Source: Diogma glabrata (Eukaryota; Arthropoda; Insecta; Diptera; Cylindrotomidae). From it: a stretch of DNA of 64,000 nucleotides. Both the position numbers and the translations under genes were made by a program. Below are positions 38,228 to 51,828 of this stretch, piece by piece. The stretch is from positions 128,881,143 to 128,945,142 of the forward strand of contig OY856186.1 of NCBI GenBank assembly GCA_963693315.1. The letters are read 5' to 3'. The notes beneath the pieces are model-generated. The model was not told the origin of the DNA. It ran no database searches and saw only the letters and a program-made list of their open reading frames with translations. Each line of letters starts with the position of its first letter. The first letter of the stretch is position 1.

Positions 38228-41197
38228 TTGCTACTTCTCTTCAGAAACATGACTAGAATTGTGACTCAAAGAACATCAAACTCATTGAACTCGGTGAACT
38301 TAACCAACGTTGTCCTTAGATCTGCTTTTAAAGATAATTTAAATCTCCTTAATTTCTGTCATTTTAATAGCCAAAGCATTTATACCAAAGCCACTAATAA
38401 AATCGATGAAGTTCGGAATATTCTGAAGGATGCACCACTTATTGCAATAGGTGTATCTGAAACATGGTTAAAACCTTATATAAATAATAAACTTGTGGAA
38501 ATACAAGGATTTAATATGTTTCGCAATGATCGAATCAAGCGTAGAGGCGGAGGTGTAGCCGTTTATATTCGGAAAGGAATAAAGTGTTTTGTCGTAGGAA
38601 AATCAGTGGAAATATCTGGAACGGGTTTGAGCTGTAAGCAAACTTTAAGTTTACATGAATATTGCGTTTCTGGAATAGAGTTTATTTTCCTTGAAATTCA
38701 TATATCAAACCGGAAAATTCTTTTTGGCGTTGTTTATAACCCAGATAGTAAAAAATTTAACACTAGAACCGGTCTCAATAGTATTCTTGATAACTTATTG
38801 CCCCAATATAATGATGTGATTATTACTGGTGACTTTAACACCAATTTACTTATGTCCACTCCTATATCTAATGACTTCACTGATCTCTTGATTGAGTATG
38901 GGCTTGTAAATCTATCTCAAAGTGCAACACATTTCACTAAAACATCATCATTATTGCTTGATCTTGTCATTGTAAATGATACTTCAAAAATCTTAAAATA
39001 TAACCAAGTTGATGTTCCTGGTATTTCTAAGCATGATATGGTTTTTGGTACCTACAATATTGAAGTTACTCAGACTAGCAATAATTACAGTTTTCGAGAT
39101 TATAGAAATATCAACATGGATGATGTCGTTTATAAAATATTATCACAACCATGGGAAAAGTTTTATAACTTAAGTAATTCTGATGATTTGCTAAATTTCT
39201 TTAATACAACTATAAAGAAAATTTACGATGAAACTGTGCCGGTTAAAGAAGTAGTTATTAAAACGGAAATAAACCCTTGGTTCAATGATTCTATTCGGGC
39301 AGCTATGGCTCTTAGAGACAATGCCTATCGAATATGGATCAGGACGAGAGATCAGGAAAATTTCAATACATTCAAATCGCTACGAAATAGAGTTAATTTC
39401 TTATCTAAATGTGCTAAGAAAGATTATATGGAAAAATTCATTAATCCAAATTTGCCAGCGAAAGAACTTTGGAAACGAATCAAAGGGACTGGAATTAGAT
39501 CTCATGACCGGCAACATATTTCTTTCTCTCCAAATGATATTAATACACAGTTTGCTTCAAATTGTGTTAATAGTACAATACAAATTGACTCAGATACGTA
39601 CACACCTAATAACAATTTACCCAGCAATAATTTGCCTAAAAATAGCTTTTCATTTTACAATGTTTGCACGCTTGATACGGTTAATGCTATCAAATCCATT
39701 AAATCCAACGCTATAGGCTTTGATGAAATTCCTCTTAAATTTATAAAACTTTGTCTACCCATAGTTGCGCCTTTCATAACCCATATTTTTAATTTCATAC
39801 TCACTACATCCCAATTTCCTAGCATCTGGAAAGTAGCCAAGATTATCCCTATTCCTAAAAAATCAAATCCAAAATCTGTAAAAGATCTCAGGCCAATTAG
39901 TATCTTGTGTGCTCTCTCTAAAGCTTTTGAGATTATTGTTAAAAACCAAATTGATGAACACATCAAACGCTATAAGCTGATGTCGACCTTTCAATCTGGT
40001 TTCCGTAAAGGGCATAGTACGCAAACAGCACTTTTAAAGGTTGCAGACGATATTATAATGTCACTGGATAAGAAAAAAGTCTCTATTCTAGTTTTACTAG
40101 ATTTTTCTAAGGCGTTTGATATGGTAAATCATAAAATATTACTAAAAAAACTGTCTGATAAATTTAATTTTACCTCGAGTGCTCTACGTCTTATATCATC
40201 CTATTTACATAAGCGTTGTCAAAGTGTTACGTTGGACAATCTAATTTCCGATTTCTTATATATTAGTTCAGGTGTTCCTCAAGGTTCTGTGCTGGGTCCC
40301 CTGCTTTTTTCAATATATATTAATGACTTGCCATTGGTATTAAAATTTTGTAAAATACATTTATATGCTGATGATGTTCAAATTTACGCAGACGGACTAG
40401 CGAATAATATACCGAGTATTGTCTCTAAAATTAACCAGGATTTGGAAAGCATATTAGAGTGGGCGTATCGCAATGATTTAGCTCTAAACGCTTGTAAAAC
40501 TGTATCTATACTATTTAGTATAACAAATAATCACTACCACAGAACACATGCTCCATCTATTCGACTGGGTAATAAATTGATTCCGTTTTCTGAATCTTCA
40601 CGGAATCTGGGTGTAATTTTTGACTCACAATTAAATTGGAACGTGCAAGTCTCCTCAATTTGTTCTAAAGTTTATTCTTGTCTACAGAGTCTATGGCCGT
40701 CTTCATCTTTCACAACGATTAGTCTTAGGAAAAAATTGTTTAAATCTCTAATACTGCCACAATTTACCTATTGTTCATCACTTCTTGGTAACCTTAGCGC
40801 AGGCGGTTTTTGCAAGTTACATAGGGCTTTCAACGCTTGCATTCGATATGTCTTCCATTTGTCTCGGTTTTGTTCTCTTTCACGCTTTAAAACATCTCTT
40901 CTTGGTTGTTCTTTGAAGTGCTATCTAAATTACCTTCTATGTGTATCAATATATAAGTTAATTACCACCAAAACCCCTAATTATTTATATGATAAGTTAA
41001 ATCTTAGGCATCGAAGAAGTTCAAGGCTAAACCATGTTACACTACCTATAAACCGTACCACTACAAAAAATAAATCATTTTTTGTTTATGGGTTGTCTCT
41101 TTTCAATAAACTCTCTCCAGATATACGGGCTGCTACATCGTTGAAACAATTTAAGGGTAAGTGCTTTGATGTTCTTTGTCGCATGGAAGAGATATAG
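38228..41197 (+). CDS. Non-LTR ORF2: endonuclease-reverse transcriptase, intact
   Basis: 989 residues, uninterrupted. Endonuclease domain about 50-280: HFNSQSI start, SETWL, RRGGGVAVYIR, GDFN at 201-204 and the SKHD end motif (His269, Asp270). RT about 480-780: RPISILCALSKAFE, motif A LLDFSKAFDMVNH (Asp625), SGVPQGSVLGPLLF, and catalytic YADD at 713-716. NLGVIFDSQLNWN follows, then a C-terminal region ending near RAATSLKQFKGK. Length and order match CR1/jockey-group ORF2 proteins. No RNase H domain. The stated ATG is the first in frame; alternative Met residues lie within the first eight codons. All visible catalytic residues are present, so the protein could be active. Confidence 0.93.
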   Translation: MLLLFRNMTRIVTQRTSNSLNSVNLTNVVLRSAFKDNLNLLNFCHFNSQSIYTKATNKIDEVRNILKDAPLIAIGVSETWLKPYINNKLVEIQGFNMFRNDRIKRRGGGVAVYIRKGIKCFVVGKSVEISGTGLSCKQTLSLHEYCVSGIEFIFLEIHISNRKILFGVVYNPDSKKFNTRTGLNSILDNLLPQYNDVIITGDFNTNLLMSTPISNDFTDLLIEYGLVNLSQSATHFTKTSSLLLDLVIVNDTSKILKYNQVDVPGISKHDMVFGTYNIEVTQTSNNYSFRDYRNINMDDVVYKILSQPWEKFYNLSNSDDLLNFFNTTIKKIYDETVPVKEVVIKTEINPWFNDSIRAAMALRDNAYRIWIRTRDQENFNTFKSLRNRVNFLSKCAKKDYMEKFINPNLPAKELWKRIKGTGIRSHDRQHISFSPNDINTQFASNCVNSTIQIDSDTYTPNNNLPSNNLPKNSFSFYNVCTLDTVNAIKSIKSNAIGFDEIPLKFIKLCLPIVAPFITHIFNFILTTSQFPSIWKVAKIIPIPKKSNPKSVKDLRPISILCALSKAFEIIVKNQIDEHIKRYKLMSTFQSGFRKGHSTQTALLKVADDIIMSLDKKKVSILVLLDFSKAFDMVNHKILLKKLSDKFNFTSSALRLISSYLHKRCQSVTLDNLISDFLYISSGVPQGSVLGPLLFSIYINDLPLVLKFCKIHLYADDVQIYADGLANNIPSIVSKINQDLESILEWAYRNDLALNACKTVSILFSITNNHYHRTHAPSIRLGNKLIPFSESSRNLGVIFDSQLNWNVQVSSICSKVYSCLQSLWPSSSFTTISLRKKLFKSLILPQFTYCSSLLGNLSAGGFCKLHRAFNACIRYVFHLSRFCSLSRFKTSLLGCSLKCYLNYLLCVSIYKLITTKTPNYLYDKLNLRHRRSSRLNHVTLPINRTTTKNKSFFVYGLSLFNKLSPDIRAATSLKQFKGKCFDVLCRMEEI

Positions 41198-41488
41198 TTT
41201 TAAAAAAAAAAAAAAAAAGCAAAAATTTTTTTTTTTGAACGTTTAATGATGTCTTTGTTGTTTATATGTAAGTGAATCCCATATAAAATAAATTTTTTTT
41301 TTTTTTTTTTCTTTTTTTAATTAAGTTAATTGAACTGTAGTAAGCTTACTTTAAATGAATTAGTATTATACTATGGAAATTTTATCAAATTGTTCTTTAT
41401 AATAATTTCTACATATATGTACACCAAAAAAGGCTAGGCCTTATGTATATATAATTTTTAATTTAATAAATAAATAAATAAATAAAAT
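41198..41488 (+). other. 3' UTR of the nested non-LTR element
   Basis: Contains an A-run at 41202-41218, T-runs at 41226-41236 and 41290-41310, an AAAGGCTAGGCCTT dyad at 41429-41442, and the terminal (TAAA)n. Confidence 0.75.
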
Positions 41489-43193
41489 AAAATTATATAA
41501 TATACAAGTAAAATCTGACCTTAAGTTAATGTGGATTGTTGACTTCCAAATTGTATTGTCCTGTTTCCCAGAATTGTCCCAAGATTGTCTGAATTCACTG
41601 CATCGAAACGGCTTTCATCGTCTTTATAAATTGTATCCAATTCGAATTATGTTTATGACTCCTTGAAATTGGATTAAAATTGATTGATGTTCGAACTATA
41701 ATTTTATCACCCGGATTCCGGAACGTCGACAACTCGATTGCATACATGCCGAAGTGCTATGCAAGCATATCTAATTGCATGACAAAAAAAAATTCTTCCA
41801 GCAAAATTATAGATAATTCCAGCAAAATTATATAGTAAGCGGAACTTCTTTAATATTAAATATTAGGTACGCTCGAATTTCTTAATTTTCACTTTATTTT
41901 ACACCAAAAGAAAACAGTTCAATTACAAATTTAGGGTTAGTTTACTTTTCAAGATATAAATTCTTTTGTTTCATACTGATATGTTATATCTTTAACAGTC
42001 ACCAACATATAGATAATTTGTTTTTTTATATTTTCCCAAAAATTCAATTTAATAACATTTTTTTTTTGATTTTGTATCAAAATGTATCAAAAACTCTAAT
42101 ATGAATTAAACTTGATGGAAATAAAAACACTTGTAAATTACATTAAAGTTTTAAATATCTTTATTCCGTAAATTGATTTAATAAAATATTTCATAAAAAT
42201 CCGAAAACACAATAACTACATGATTGCATAATTACACAATAACAACATATTACGGTAACGTTGATCTGAATTTTATTTTACGACACGCGTACCGATCAGA
42301 ATATATAATTGATATCTTTTGATTTGACATCCAAGTTTTAACTTTTCGATTTGAAAATCGTAATCGAACCTTTTGATTTAATAATAAAATCATACTGACC
42401 AAAATTATGAAAAATGCTTTGTTTAAATAATCTAAACGAATGGGAGCGAAGGAGATGACCATTCAAAAATTTTGCATATTTCTCTCTGCTGTTTTAGTTT
42501 CCCAAACAAGGGAATTTAATCGGTTTTTTTAGAACGAGATCGTCAACCAATTATATAAAAAAAAAAGAAAGAAGGATCGACAACATATAATTCGTGTGGT
42601 TTCGTTTTCAGTTATTAAAGATTATAGAGAGAACGAAATAACAATAACCACGAAATGCAAAAATTTATTAACAGTTTATTTAAACAGATGATGATGAGAT
42701 TGTGTCTGATAGCATCAACAAAGAAATGAAAAATGCAATTACAACTACATGAGTTTTATTTTTGTTTGATTAAAACAAAGTAGAAGAATGTTTACGAATT
42801 TAAGCAATGTTAATTGTGAGACTGATAGTTTTGTTAATAGAAATTGATATTGAATAAACACGACGTGTTGTTGTAGCAACGCGATTAATTAATGGTTTTG
42901 ATACTGGTTCATTATGTAATGTATTTTTGTTGAACTAAGTTGCTGTTTTATGTAGTTACGGATGTTAAACTTGAAGATTACCAAGTAGTGAGTTTATAAG
43001 GGAGAGAAGAAATAGAACAGTGTGGCGACTGAAGAAAATGTATCCTTGACTGTTCGTTGACCGTTAAATCTCACTACCAAGGCATACATTTCCTTCAGTC
43101 TACCAATACAGAACCTGAACTCGTTCTGGAGTAGGGTGTAGACTCTCTTATAAATACTACTGGTTAGATAATAGCCCAGATTGCGGCATAACA
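41489..43193 (-). repeat. 3' LTR, main 1.7 kb
   Basis: Nearly identical to 48717-50423. Differences I can see include GAACGAAAT/GAAGGAAAT (near 42634), GAATAAACACG/GAATCAACACG (near 42853) and small indels in T-runs. The minus-strand 70-codon frame inside both LTRs is identical but shows no known domain. Confidence 0.93.
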
Positions 43194-44366
43194 GACAATT
43201 TCCTGAACCGATATCAAACAAGCATTCAACAGTGAAATGCTTTTTGTGAAGATTAAGGAGAGAAAATATAACGCAATCACCATTATTTACCGATACTAGG
43301 TATACGAATTGATGAGTCGAGTGCCTCTCCCAAGACAACCAGATGTTTAGAATTTTTGCATGACGCTAAATGATGAAAGAAAGTACGCATTGTAGATGTT
43401 GAGTAACCATGATGAAAAATAAAGATGTTTAGAATTACTGATGTTGTATATCCATTATAAAAGAGTTGTGAATTATAGATGTTTCAAAAAAAAATTGTTT
43501 TATTTATGTTGACTTAATGACTATTGCATCCAAATTCTTGATTGTAGAACGCCAGAGTTTTGTTGATCAGCTGCATTAATGATATCGTGTAAACTGTCAT
43601 GTCTCGCTGAAAAAGTTCCCCAATTGAGACATGCCGAGTCCCAGCAGACAACAGGCAGCGCAGAGTTGGTATGTATGCACAAGTGTGTCAAGCTTTAGAT
43701 GCAGGTTAATGAGAATATTTATTTAAGGTAAGTTCTATTGTAATAAAAAGGAATATAAATGTTGACCATCATGACCATCCACCGAAATTCCATACTTGAG
43801 AGCCCTGTTCAGTAATTGTATGTGGAACTGATGACAGATATGAGCCTAATAATCTCTTTCTACGTACATCAAATTTCCCAAAAAAAACTAAAACTAAAGA
43901 AAAAACTAAAACTAATGAAAAAAAACTACCTAATACTCTTACTGAACAGTGCCCTCAAGTACCAAAATTCAATTTCAGGTAATGAGAGACAGCATTACTA
44001 TTGTCAGCGATGAAAGCTATTTAGAACAAATAGTAAAATTTTTGAAATTTAATGACAAATGAATGGGGAGGGTTAGCTAATTCAAAGTAGAGTCAGATAA
44101 CCGCAGACAAAGTCTTAAGCGGCTCACATCTAACACGAAAACGTTAATATGTTAAGCATAGTGGATGATTTATTAGAACAACCAAGGTGAGAATCAAATA
44201 AATCAAGATGCTAATTAAGATTAAAGAATAATAATAAAAAAAAACTCAATAATTAATAAATTAATAATGAAAAAAAAACTATTACAGAATAAATTAACAG
44301 GGATATATACAAAAGATAATACAAAATAAGTTAAGAGATTTAAAACTGATGGGGATTAATTAAATG
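43194..44366 (-). other. Internal region between gag-pro and 3' LTR, no pol
   Basis: 1.17 kb where pol should follow. No RT, RNase H or integrase motif in any frame. Just before the LTR the minus strand reads TCAGGAAATTGTC, a weak candidate polypurine tract. Contains A-rich ACTAAAACTAA repeats at 43886-43920. Minus frames here do not extend a known domain. Confidence 0.6.
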
Positions 44367-46343
44367 TCATAATCGGATGTCTTTAGAAGGGTAAGTCCCC
44401 ATGTCCTTACCATCTAAGTTCGCACACTTATACATATCCTCACCAACCCTGCACTCTATTATGGCTGGTACTGATTGTGAAGACATCTTGGCTGATCGTT
44501 TATTAGTAGCACCACCCAAGCGATGTTGCCGTACCAAGATTCGCTGTTGTGGCCGAAAAGTTTGAGGTCGAGTTCGCGTTCGCCAAGTATATTGGTGTTG
44601 AGGCCTTTGTAACGCAGCTATTAAATGTTGTTGCACGTTAGATCTGAAGTTCGCTAACAGATCCGCATGATAAAGTGCTTGGGCAATTGGAACTTCGAGA
44701 CTATGTGTTCGTTCTTGGTTACGATCACTCTGAACTAGATCAGCTATAAATGAAGGAGTGATGCCAAAGTCTCTCCAAAAATCTGCACCCAGGTACACCT
44801 CCTCCTTGAGACTTGAGACCACATAGAACCTAAGAGATTTTGTAAAACCGTTGAAAGAAATTGGAACGTCGGCGTACCCCAAAATATGGTTACGTATTCC
44901 CTCCACTGTCCGAATGAAAGATGAAAACTTACGATATGAGATTCCGGCATTATTTAATAACTCTAAAGAATTTCTTCCTAAAAAACTGATAGCAGCCCTA
45001 TTATCCAGAAGTCCATATACAATTTTATCAAGGATGTCGATGTAAATATGTGGCCTAGAATCATTTAGTTCGGAAATGATAGAAACAACACATGCTTTAT
45101 CGAAAATCTTTCGCAACTTTAGATAGCGTTTAAAACGTTCATGGCGCTTTAAAGAAATTAGTTTCCGTCGAACCGGAGTTTGAACTGAGCTAGATTTAGG
45201 TTCAATGTGTATATCTGTTAAAATACAGGGGTTATTTATCGATTGCTTGTTCGTAATTGTCAAAAAGCTCTCCATTGCTTCTGCAGCGATGTATCGAGTT
45301 CGGTATTCATCAGTTTGCATTTCTAGATGACAAGTTGTTTTCGATGTTGTTGGGAAAGATGACCATAGCGTTTCATATTTCTGGCACAGGACCCGCAAGT
45401 CAGCTAGGGTAACTACATTAGCCACCATTGTAGCACTTTTTAATTTATCTGACATGCCTTCCCTTACAATCTCAATCATCTCCTTTTCTGAAAATGGTTG
45501 AGCCAGTCGTTTGTTGAGCTTGCTAACCTCTATGATGTAATCAAATATCATCTCATTTTCATTTTGTCTTCTGTTTAGTAGTGCACTCAGTACAGCCTTA
45601 TCGTCGTTAAGAGTACCAAACGTTCGTAATAAACTTTCTCGGAGTATGGAGAAGGTCACCACCCGATACTCATAAGTAAGGTTTATATAATGTTTATTCG
45701 CGACTCCACGAAGATATCGGGGAACGATTGACTTTAAATCATCAATGGTCACCTGATCCCTCCGTGCAGCCACTTCAACCAAATGGATGAACTCGTGAGC
45801 ATCTGGTGATGACCCATCCCCTGAGAATAGAGGAAGCCAATCTGTGCAAAATTGGCTCAAGTCCTGATAGTCTTCGTACTCTTCCTGCTGCATTACTGGT
45901 GCTGGAACTGCCTGTATCCTAGCCACTTGTTGATATGAAGGTAGAGGAGACAAAGATTTTATCTTATTGAGTGATTCATTCAAACTCCTAGTGGCAGAAT
46001 TACGGCCGTACACAATTTCATTACTGTCACCCAATCGGTTGACACGATCTAGATAATGTTTAACACGGTTTAAAAGGCCCTGTAAAATATGTAGTTGTAC
46101 TGAGGGTACAAGATCCCTCGCTTTACTGGACAAAAATAAGGCAGCGTCTACAATCGCTTCGCTTTCTTCAGTCATGTTTACTGCATGAGATTGAGTTATC
46201 CTTGTAGCTGAATTACGCGCAGCGTCACTCAATTGTTGTATCAAGTCCTCGCTGTTGTACTGTATGTCCCGGAGGAAGCATTCGACCCACAACTCGCATT
46301 CTTCAAGACCATAGAACGGATGGTCCAACGGAACAACTGACAT
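44367..46343 (-). CDS. Gag-protease-like protein of the LTR retrotransposon
   Basis: Single 658-residue ORF. Residues about 165-320 resemble the retrotransposon Gag (capsid-like) domain: FSGDGSSPDAHEFIHLVEVA, IVPRYLRGVANKHY, LRESLLRTFG and LNRRQNENEMIFDYIIEVSK. Residues about 435-530 resemble a retropepsin fold: VYGLLDNRAAISFLG, then VEGIRNHILGYADVPISF and VYLGADFW. The catalytic triplet expected as D-T/S-G is D447-N448-R449, so the Asp stays but the next two residues do not; protease activity is doubtful. An Arg/Gln-rich basic segment follows at about 590-625. No CCHC knuckle. The ORF is intact in a very recent insertion, so it may still be made. Where pol should follow there is only non-coding DNA. 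Confidence 0.82.
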   Translation of the reverse strand: MSVVPLDHPFYGLEECELWVECFLRDIQYNSEDLIQQLSDAARNSATRITQSHAVNMTEESEAIVDAALFLSSKARDLVPSVQLHILQGLLNRVKHYLDRVNRLGDSNEIVYGRNSATRSLNESLNKIKSLSPLPSYQQVARIQAVPAPVMQQEEYEDYQDLSQFCTDWLPLFSGDGSSPDAHEFIHLVEVAARRDQVTIDDLKSIVPRYLRGVANKHYINLTYEYRVVTFSILRESLLRTFGTLNDDKAVLSALLNRRQNENEMIFDYIIEVSKLNKRLAQPFSEKEMIEIVREGMSDKLKSATMVANVVTLADLRVLCQKYETLWSSFPTTSKTTCHLEMQTDEYRTRYIAAEAMESFLTITNKQSINNPCILTDIHIEPKSSSVQTPVRRKLISLKRHERFKRYLKLRKIFDKACVVSIISELNDSRPHIYIDILDKIVYGLLDNRAAISFLGRNSLELLNNAGISYRKFSSFIRTVEGIRNHILGYADVPISFNGFTKSLRFYVVSSLKEEVYLGADFWRDFGITPSFIADLVQSDRNQERTHSLEVPIAQALYHADLLANFRSNVQQHLIAALQRPQHQYTWRTRTRPQTFRPQQRILVRQHRLGGATNKRSAKMSSQSVPAIIECRVGEDMYKCANLDGKDMGTYPSKDIRL

Positions 46344-48490
<2,147 letters not shown>

Positions 48491-48509
48491 GTTTTTGTTT
48501 CCGGCGCCA
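48491..48509 (-). promoter_or_regulatory. Primer-binding site of the LTR retrotransposon
   Basis: Minus strand TGGCGCCGGAAACAAAAAC starts two bases after the 5' LTR end. TGGCGCC is the common start of sites primed by tRNA-Lys-type 3' ends in gypsy-like elements; the rest does not match a specific tRNA that I can confirm. It fixes the minus orientation of the element. Confidence 0.8.
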
Positions 48510-48511
48510 TT

Positions 48512-50423
48512 TGTATTGCCTGGACCTTACAACTTAAAATAAATGCCTAAGGCATCTATTTATCCAAGGGTTTTATTATATTTAAACATTCCAAAAAAAT
48601 GATACACCAATGTGCAGGTGGGACTTTACACAGAAGAAATCTCTAATAAACAATTTCTTTTACAAGACCATTTAGTCTTAGAATAATCAAACAAAAAAAG
48701 ATTCAAAGTATTTAGCAAAATTATATAATATACAAGTAAAATCTGACCTTAAGTTAATGTGGATTGTTGACTTCCAAATTGTATTGTCCTGTTTCCCAGA
48801 ATTGTCCCAAGATTGTCTGAATTCACTGCATCGAAACGGCTTTCATCGTCTTTATAAATTGTATCCAATTCGAATTATGTTTATGACTCCTTGAAATTGG
48901 ATTAAAATTGATTGATGTTCGAACTATAATTTTATCACCCGGATTCCGGAACGTCGACAACTCGATTGCATACATGCCGAAGTGCTATGCAAGCATATCT
49001 AATTGCATGACAAAAAAAAATTCTTCCAGCAAAATTATAGATAATTCCAGCAAAATTATATAGTAAGCGGAACTTCTTTAATATTAAATATTAGGTACGC
49101 TCGAATTTCTTAATTTTCACTTTATTTTACACCAAAAGAAAACAGTTCAATTACAAATTTAGGGTTAGTTTACTTTTCAAGATATAAATTCTTTTGTTTC
49201 ATACTGATATGTTATATCTTTAACAGTCACCAACATATAGATAATTTGTTTTTTTATATTTTCCCAAAAATTCAATTTAATAACATTTTTTTTTTTGATT
49301 TTGTATCAAAATGTATCAAAAACTCTAATATGAATTAAACTTGATGGAAATAAAAACACTTGTAAATTACATTAAAGTTTTAAATATCTTTATTCCGTAA
49401 ATTGATTTAATAAAATATTTCATAAAAATCCGAAAACACAATAACTACATGATTGCATAATTACACAATAACAACATATTACGGTAACGTTGATCTGAAT
49501 TTTATTTTACGACACGCGTACCGATCAGAATATATAATTGATATCTTTTGATTTGACATCCAAGTTTTAACTTTTCGATTTGAAAATCGTAATCGAACCT
49601 TTTGATTTAATAATAAAATCATACTGACCAAAATTATGAAAAATGCTTTGTTTAAATAATCTAAACGAATGGGAGCGAAGGAGATGACCATTCAAAAATT
49701 TTGCATATTTCTCTCTGCTGTTTTAGTTTCCCAAACAAGGGAATTTAATCGGTTTTTTTAGAACGAGATCGTCAACCAATTATATAAAAAAAAAAGAAAG
49801 AAGGATCGACAACATATAATTCGTGTTGGTTTCGTTTTCAGTTATTAAAGATTATAGAGAGAAGGAAATAACAATAACCACGAAATGCAAAAATTTATTA
49901 ACAGTTTATTTAAACAGATGATGATGAGATTGTGTCTGATAGCATCAACAAAGAAATGAAAAATGCAATTACAACTACATGAGTTTTATTTTTGTTTGAT
50001 TAAAACAAAGTAGAAGAATGTTTACGAATTTAAGCAATGTTAATTGTGAGACTGATAGTTTTGTTAATAGAAATTGATATTGAATCAACACGACGTGTTG
50101 TTGTAGCAACGCGATTAATTAATGGTTTTGATACTGGTTCATTATGTAATGTATTTTTGTTGAACTAAGTTGCTGTTTTATGTAGTTACGGATGTTAAAC
50201 TTGAAGATTACCAAGTAGTGAGTTTATAAGGGAGAGAAGAAATAGAACAGTGTGGCGACTGAAGAAAATGTATCCTTGACTGTTCGTTGACCGTTAAATC
50301 TCACTACCAAGGCATACATTTCCTTCAGTCTACCAATACAGAACCTGAACTCGTTCTGGAGTAGGGTGTAGACTCTCTTATAAATACTACTGGTTAGATA
50401 ATAGCCCAGATTGCGGCATAACA
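48512..50423 (-). repeat. 5' LTR, uninterrupted
   Basis: 1,912 bp, beginning (minus) TGTTATGCCGCAATCTGGGC and ending GGTCCAGGCAATACA. It provides the intact version of the site at which the nested retrotransposon entered the other LTR. Confidence 0.93.
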
Positions 50424-51031
50424 AAGTACATTGAACCAAAAGTAAGAAGCATCATGAACGAACAACAAGTCTGTAAGTGAAACCATTCGTTATAGGTATT
50501 GCATCTCATTAATTCCGAGTTGTTAATATTAATTACTTTACTCTGAAGATTGGGTTGATTCTGCTTCAGTTATTTCAAGAAGAGTAAATTACTATGTCTT
50601 AAAAGTTTACTATTTCTAAAGGTATCTAAAATTTTCTGTTCCTTCACCCGGCTTACGCAATTTGTAAACTTTACATGCACGAAAACATATTTCATCTTCC
50701 AAATCAGAATAAAAAAAACCAATAAATTCAATACATCTGTCTTGTTTTCGAATTCATATCACATCTCAGAAATAAAAAACTATAAATTAACAACCTAGTA
50801 ATATTTTTAGTGTGGTAAATAAGACACTAGGTTTGATTATAGTATATACCAGCATAGATCCAGCAAACTTAGGTTTTTATGCATACCAAACATAGCAAAC
50901 ACTCAAAAACAAAACAATTCGATGTTTTTTTTTAGCAAGCTAGTAAAGTAAAGTTTAGAATACTTTTTTATGCATACGAAAGCTAGAAAACACTTAAAAA
51001 ACCTAGTTACTAGGTTTTATACATATGGCCC

Positions 51032-51769
51032 ATTGTTATATTTGATAGAGGAAACTATCAAATTATGATCAGTAATATTTAAACCCATAACAGAGGAGGA
51101 AATTGAATACTCAAAACCATTGTTCAATCTAAAAAAGATGTGATCTAAACAGGAATCAAGTCGCGTAGGTTTATTTATTAAGGAAGAAAGACCCAGCGAG
51201 GACATTAAAAACATATAGTTATCTATATCAGGTGTATCTTTCAATAAGTTGAGATTCATATCGCCCAATACCAATAAATTTTTCGTTTTAATTGTAGATG
51301 CAATTAGGCTTAACTCATTTAGGAAAGTATCAATACTCACTACATAGTGTAGCCGGTAAATACACAAAAACGAAAACAAATCACCATTAATATAAACATC
51401 CGCCTTTAGAATATCAGCTCCTCTGGCGACAATATTCCCAGAATTGCATTTCAGGGTATCCTTCACAAATAATGCGACGCCACCAGCTCTATAGTTTGAA
51501 TTACAATGACCGAACAAATTATATCCATTTATAACGTAATTTGACATCTCGCTCTCATAAATCCATATCTCAGTTAAACAAATAATGTCAGGCAAATTTT
51601 TTAACGTGTATAACTGAACAACAAAGCTGTCAAAATTACTTCTTAGTGATCTTATATTCTCTAGGCAAACTGAAAAATTATTTAAATATATAGTATTAGA
51701 AACATGTGAGTTAATAATTTGGGAAAAAGAGGAAGTTGCGCAACTGTTATTAGAAGAACCTTGATTCAT
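51032..51769 (-). pseudogene. Non-LTR ORF2, endonuclease part, cut by the TIR element
   Basis: 246 codons from a plausible ATG at 51769. Motifs: CLENIRSLRSNFD, CLTEIWIYES (catalytic Glu), RAGGVALFVKD, LVLGDMNLNLL, RLDSCLDHIFF and NITDHNLIVS (His of the SDH motif). The frame runs into the TIR element at 51031 and continues in phase at 33928. Order on the minus strand (endonuclease, then RT) confirms both parts are one element. The endonuclease would nick target DNA; here it is physically separated from its RT. Confidence 0.88.
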
Positions 51770-51777
51770 ATTAAATC

Positions 51778-51828
51778 AATATAAAAATTCTCTTAAATAA
51801 AAAGAATATTTAAGAGAATTTTTATATT
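51778..51828. repeat. Perfect 22-bp inverted repeat at a retroelement junction
   Basis: AATATAAAAATTCTCTTAAA... (51778-51799) and its exact complement (51807-51828) around a 7-base loop. It separates the 5' end of the minus-strand endonuclease ORF from the 3' tail of the next minus-strand element. Confidence 0.9.

Larger units (their letters stand above)
36064..41488 (+). mobile_element. Full-length non-LTR retrotransposon nested in the 3' LTR
   Basis: 5,425 bp: 5' UTR (36064-36681), ORF1 (36682-37965), 262-bp spacer, ORF2 (38228-41197), and a 3' UTR ending in (TAAA)n at about 41465-41488. Boundaries are exact because the intact LTR copy at 48.7 kb shows the uninterrupted sequence TTTAGC/AAAATTATA. 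There is no obvious target duplication, which is common in CR1-like elements. Both ORFs are uninterrupted, so this is the youngest and most complete element in the window. Confidence 0.92.

Noticed and set aside
42250..42462. 70-codon frame identical in both LTRs (also 49479-49691) as a gene
   Set aside because: Identity simply reflects young LTRs; there is no known domain and it is not retained in the solo LTR.
41489..43193. 1.7-kb direct duplication (with 48717-50423) as a segmental duplication
   Set aside because: TG...CA ends, AAGT duplication and the adjacent primer-binding site show these are LTRs of one element.
43901..43960. Short repeated ACTAAAACTAA pieces as a CRISPR-like array
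   Set aside because: Repeats are short, irregular and without uniform spacers; the window is eukaryotic.
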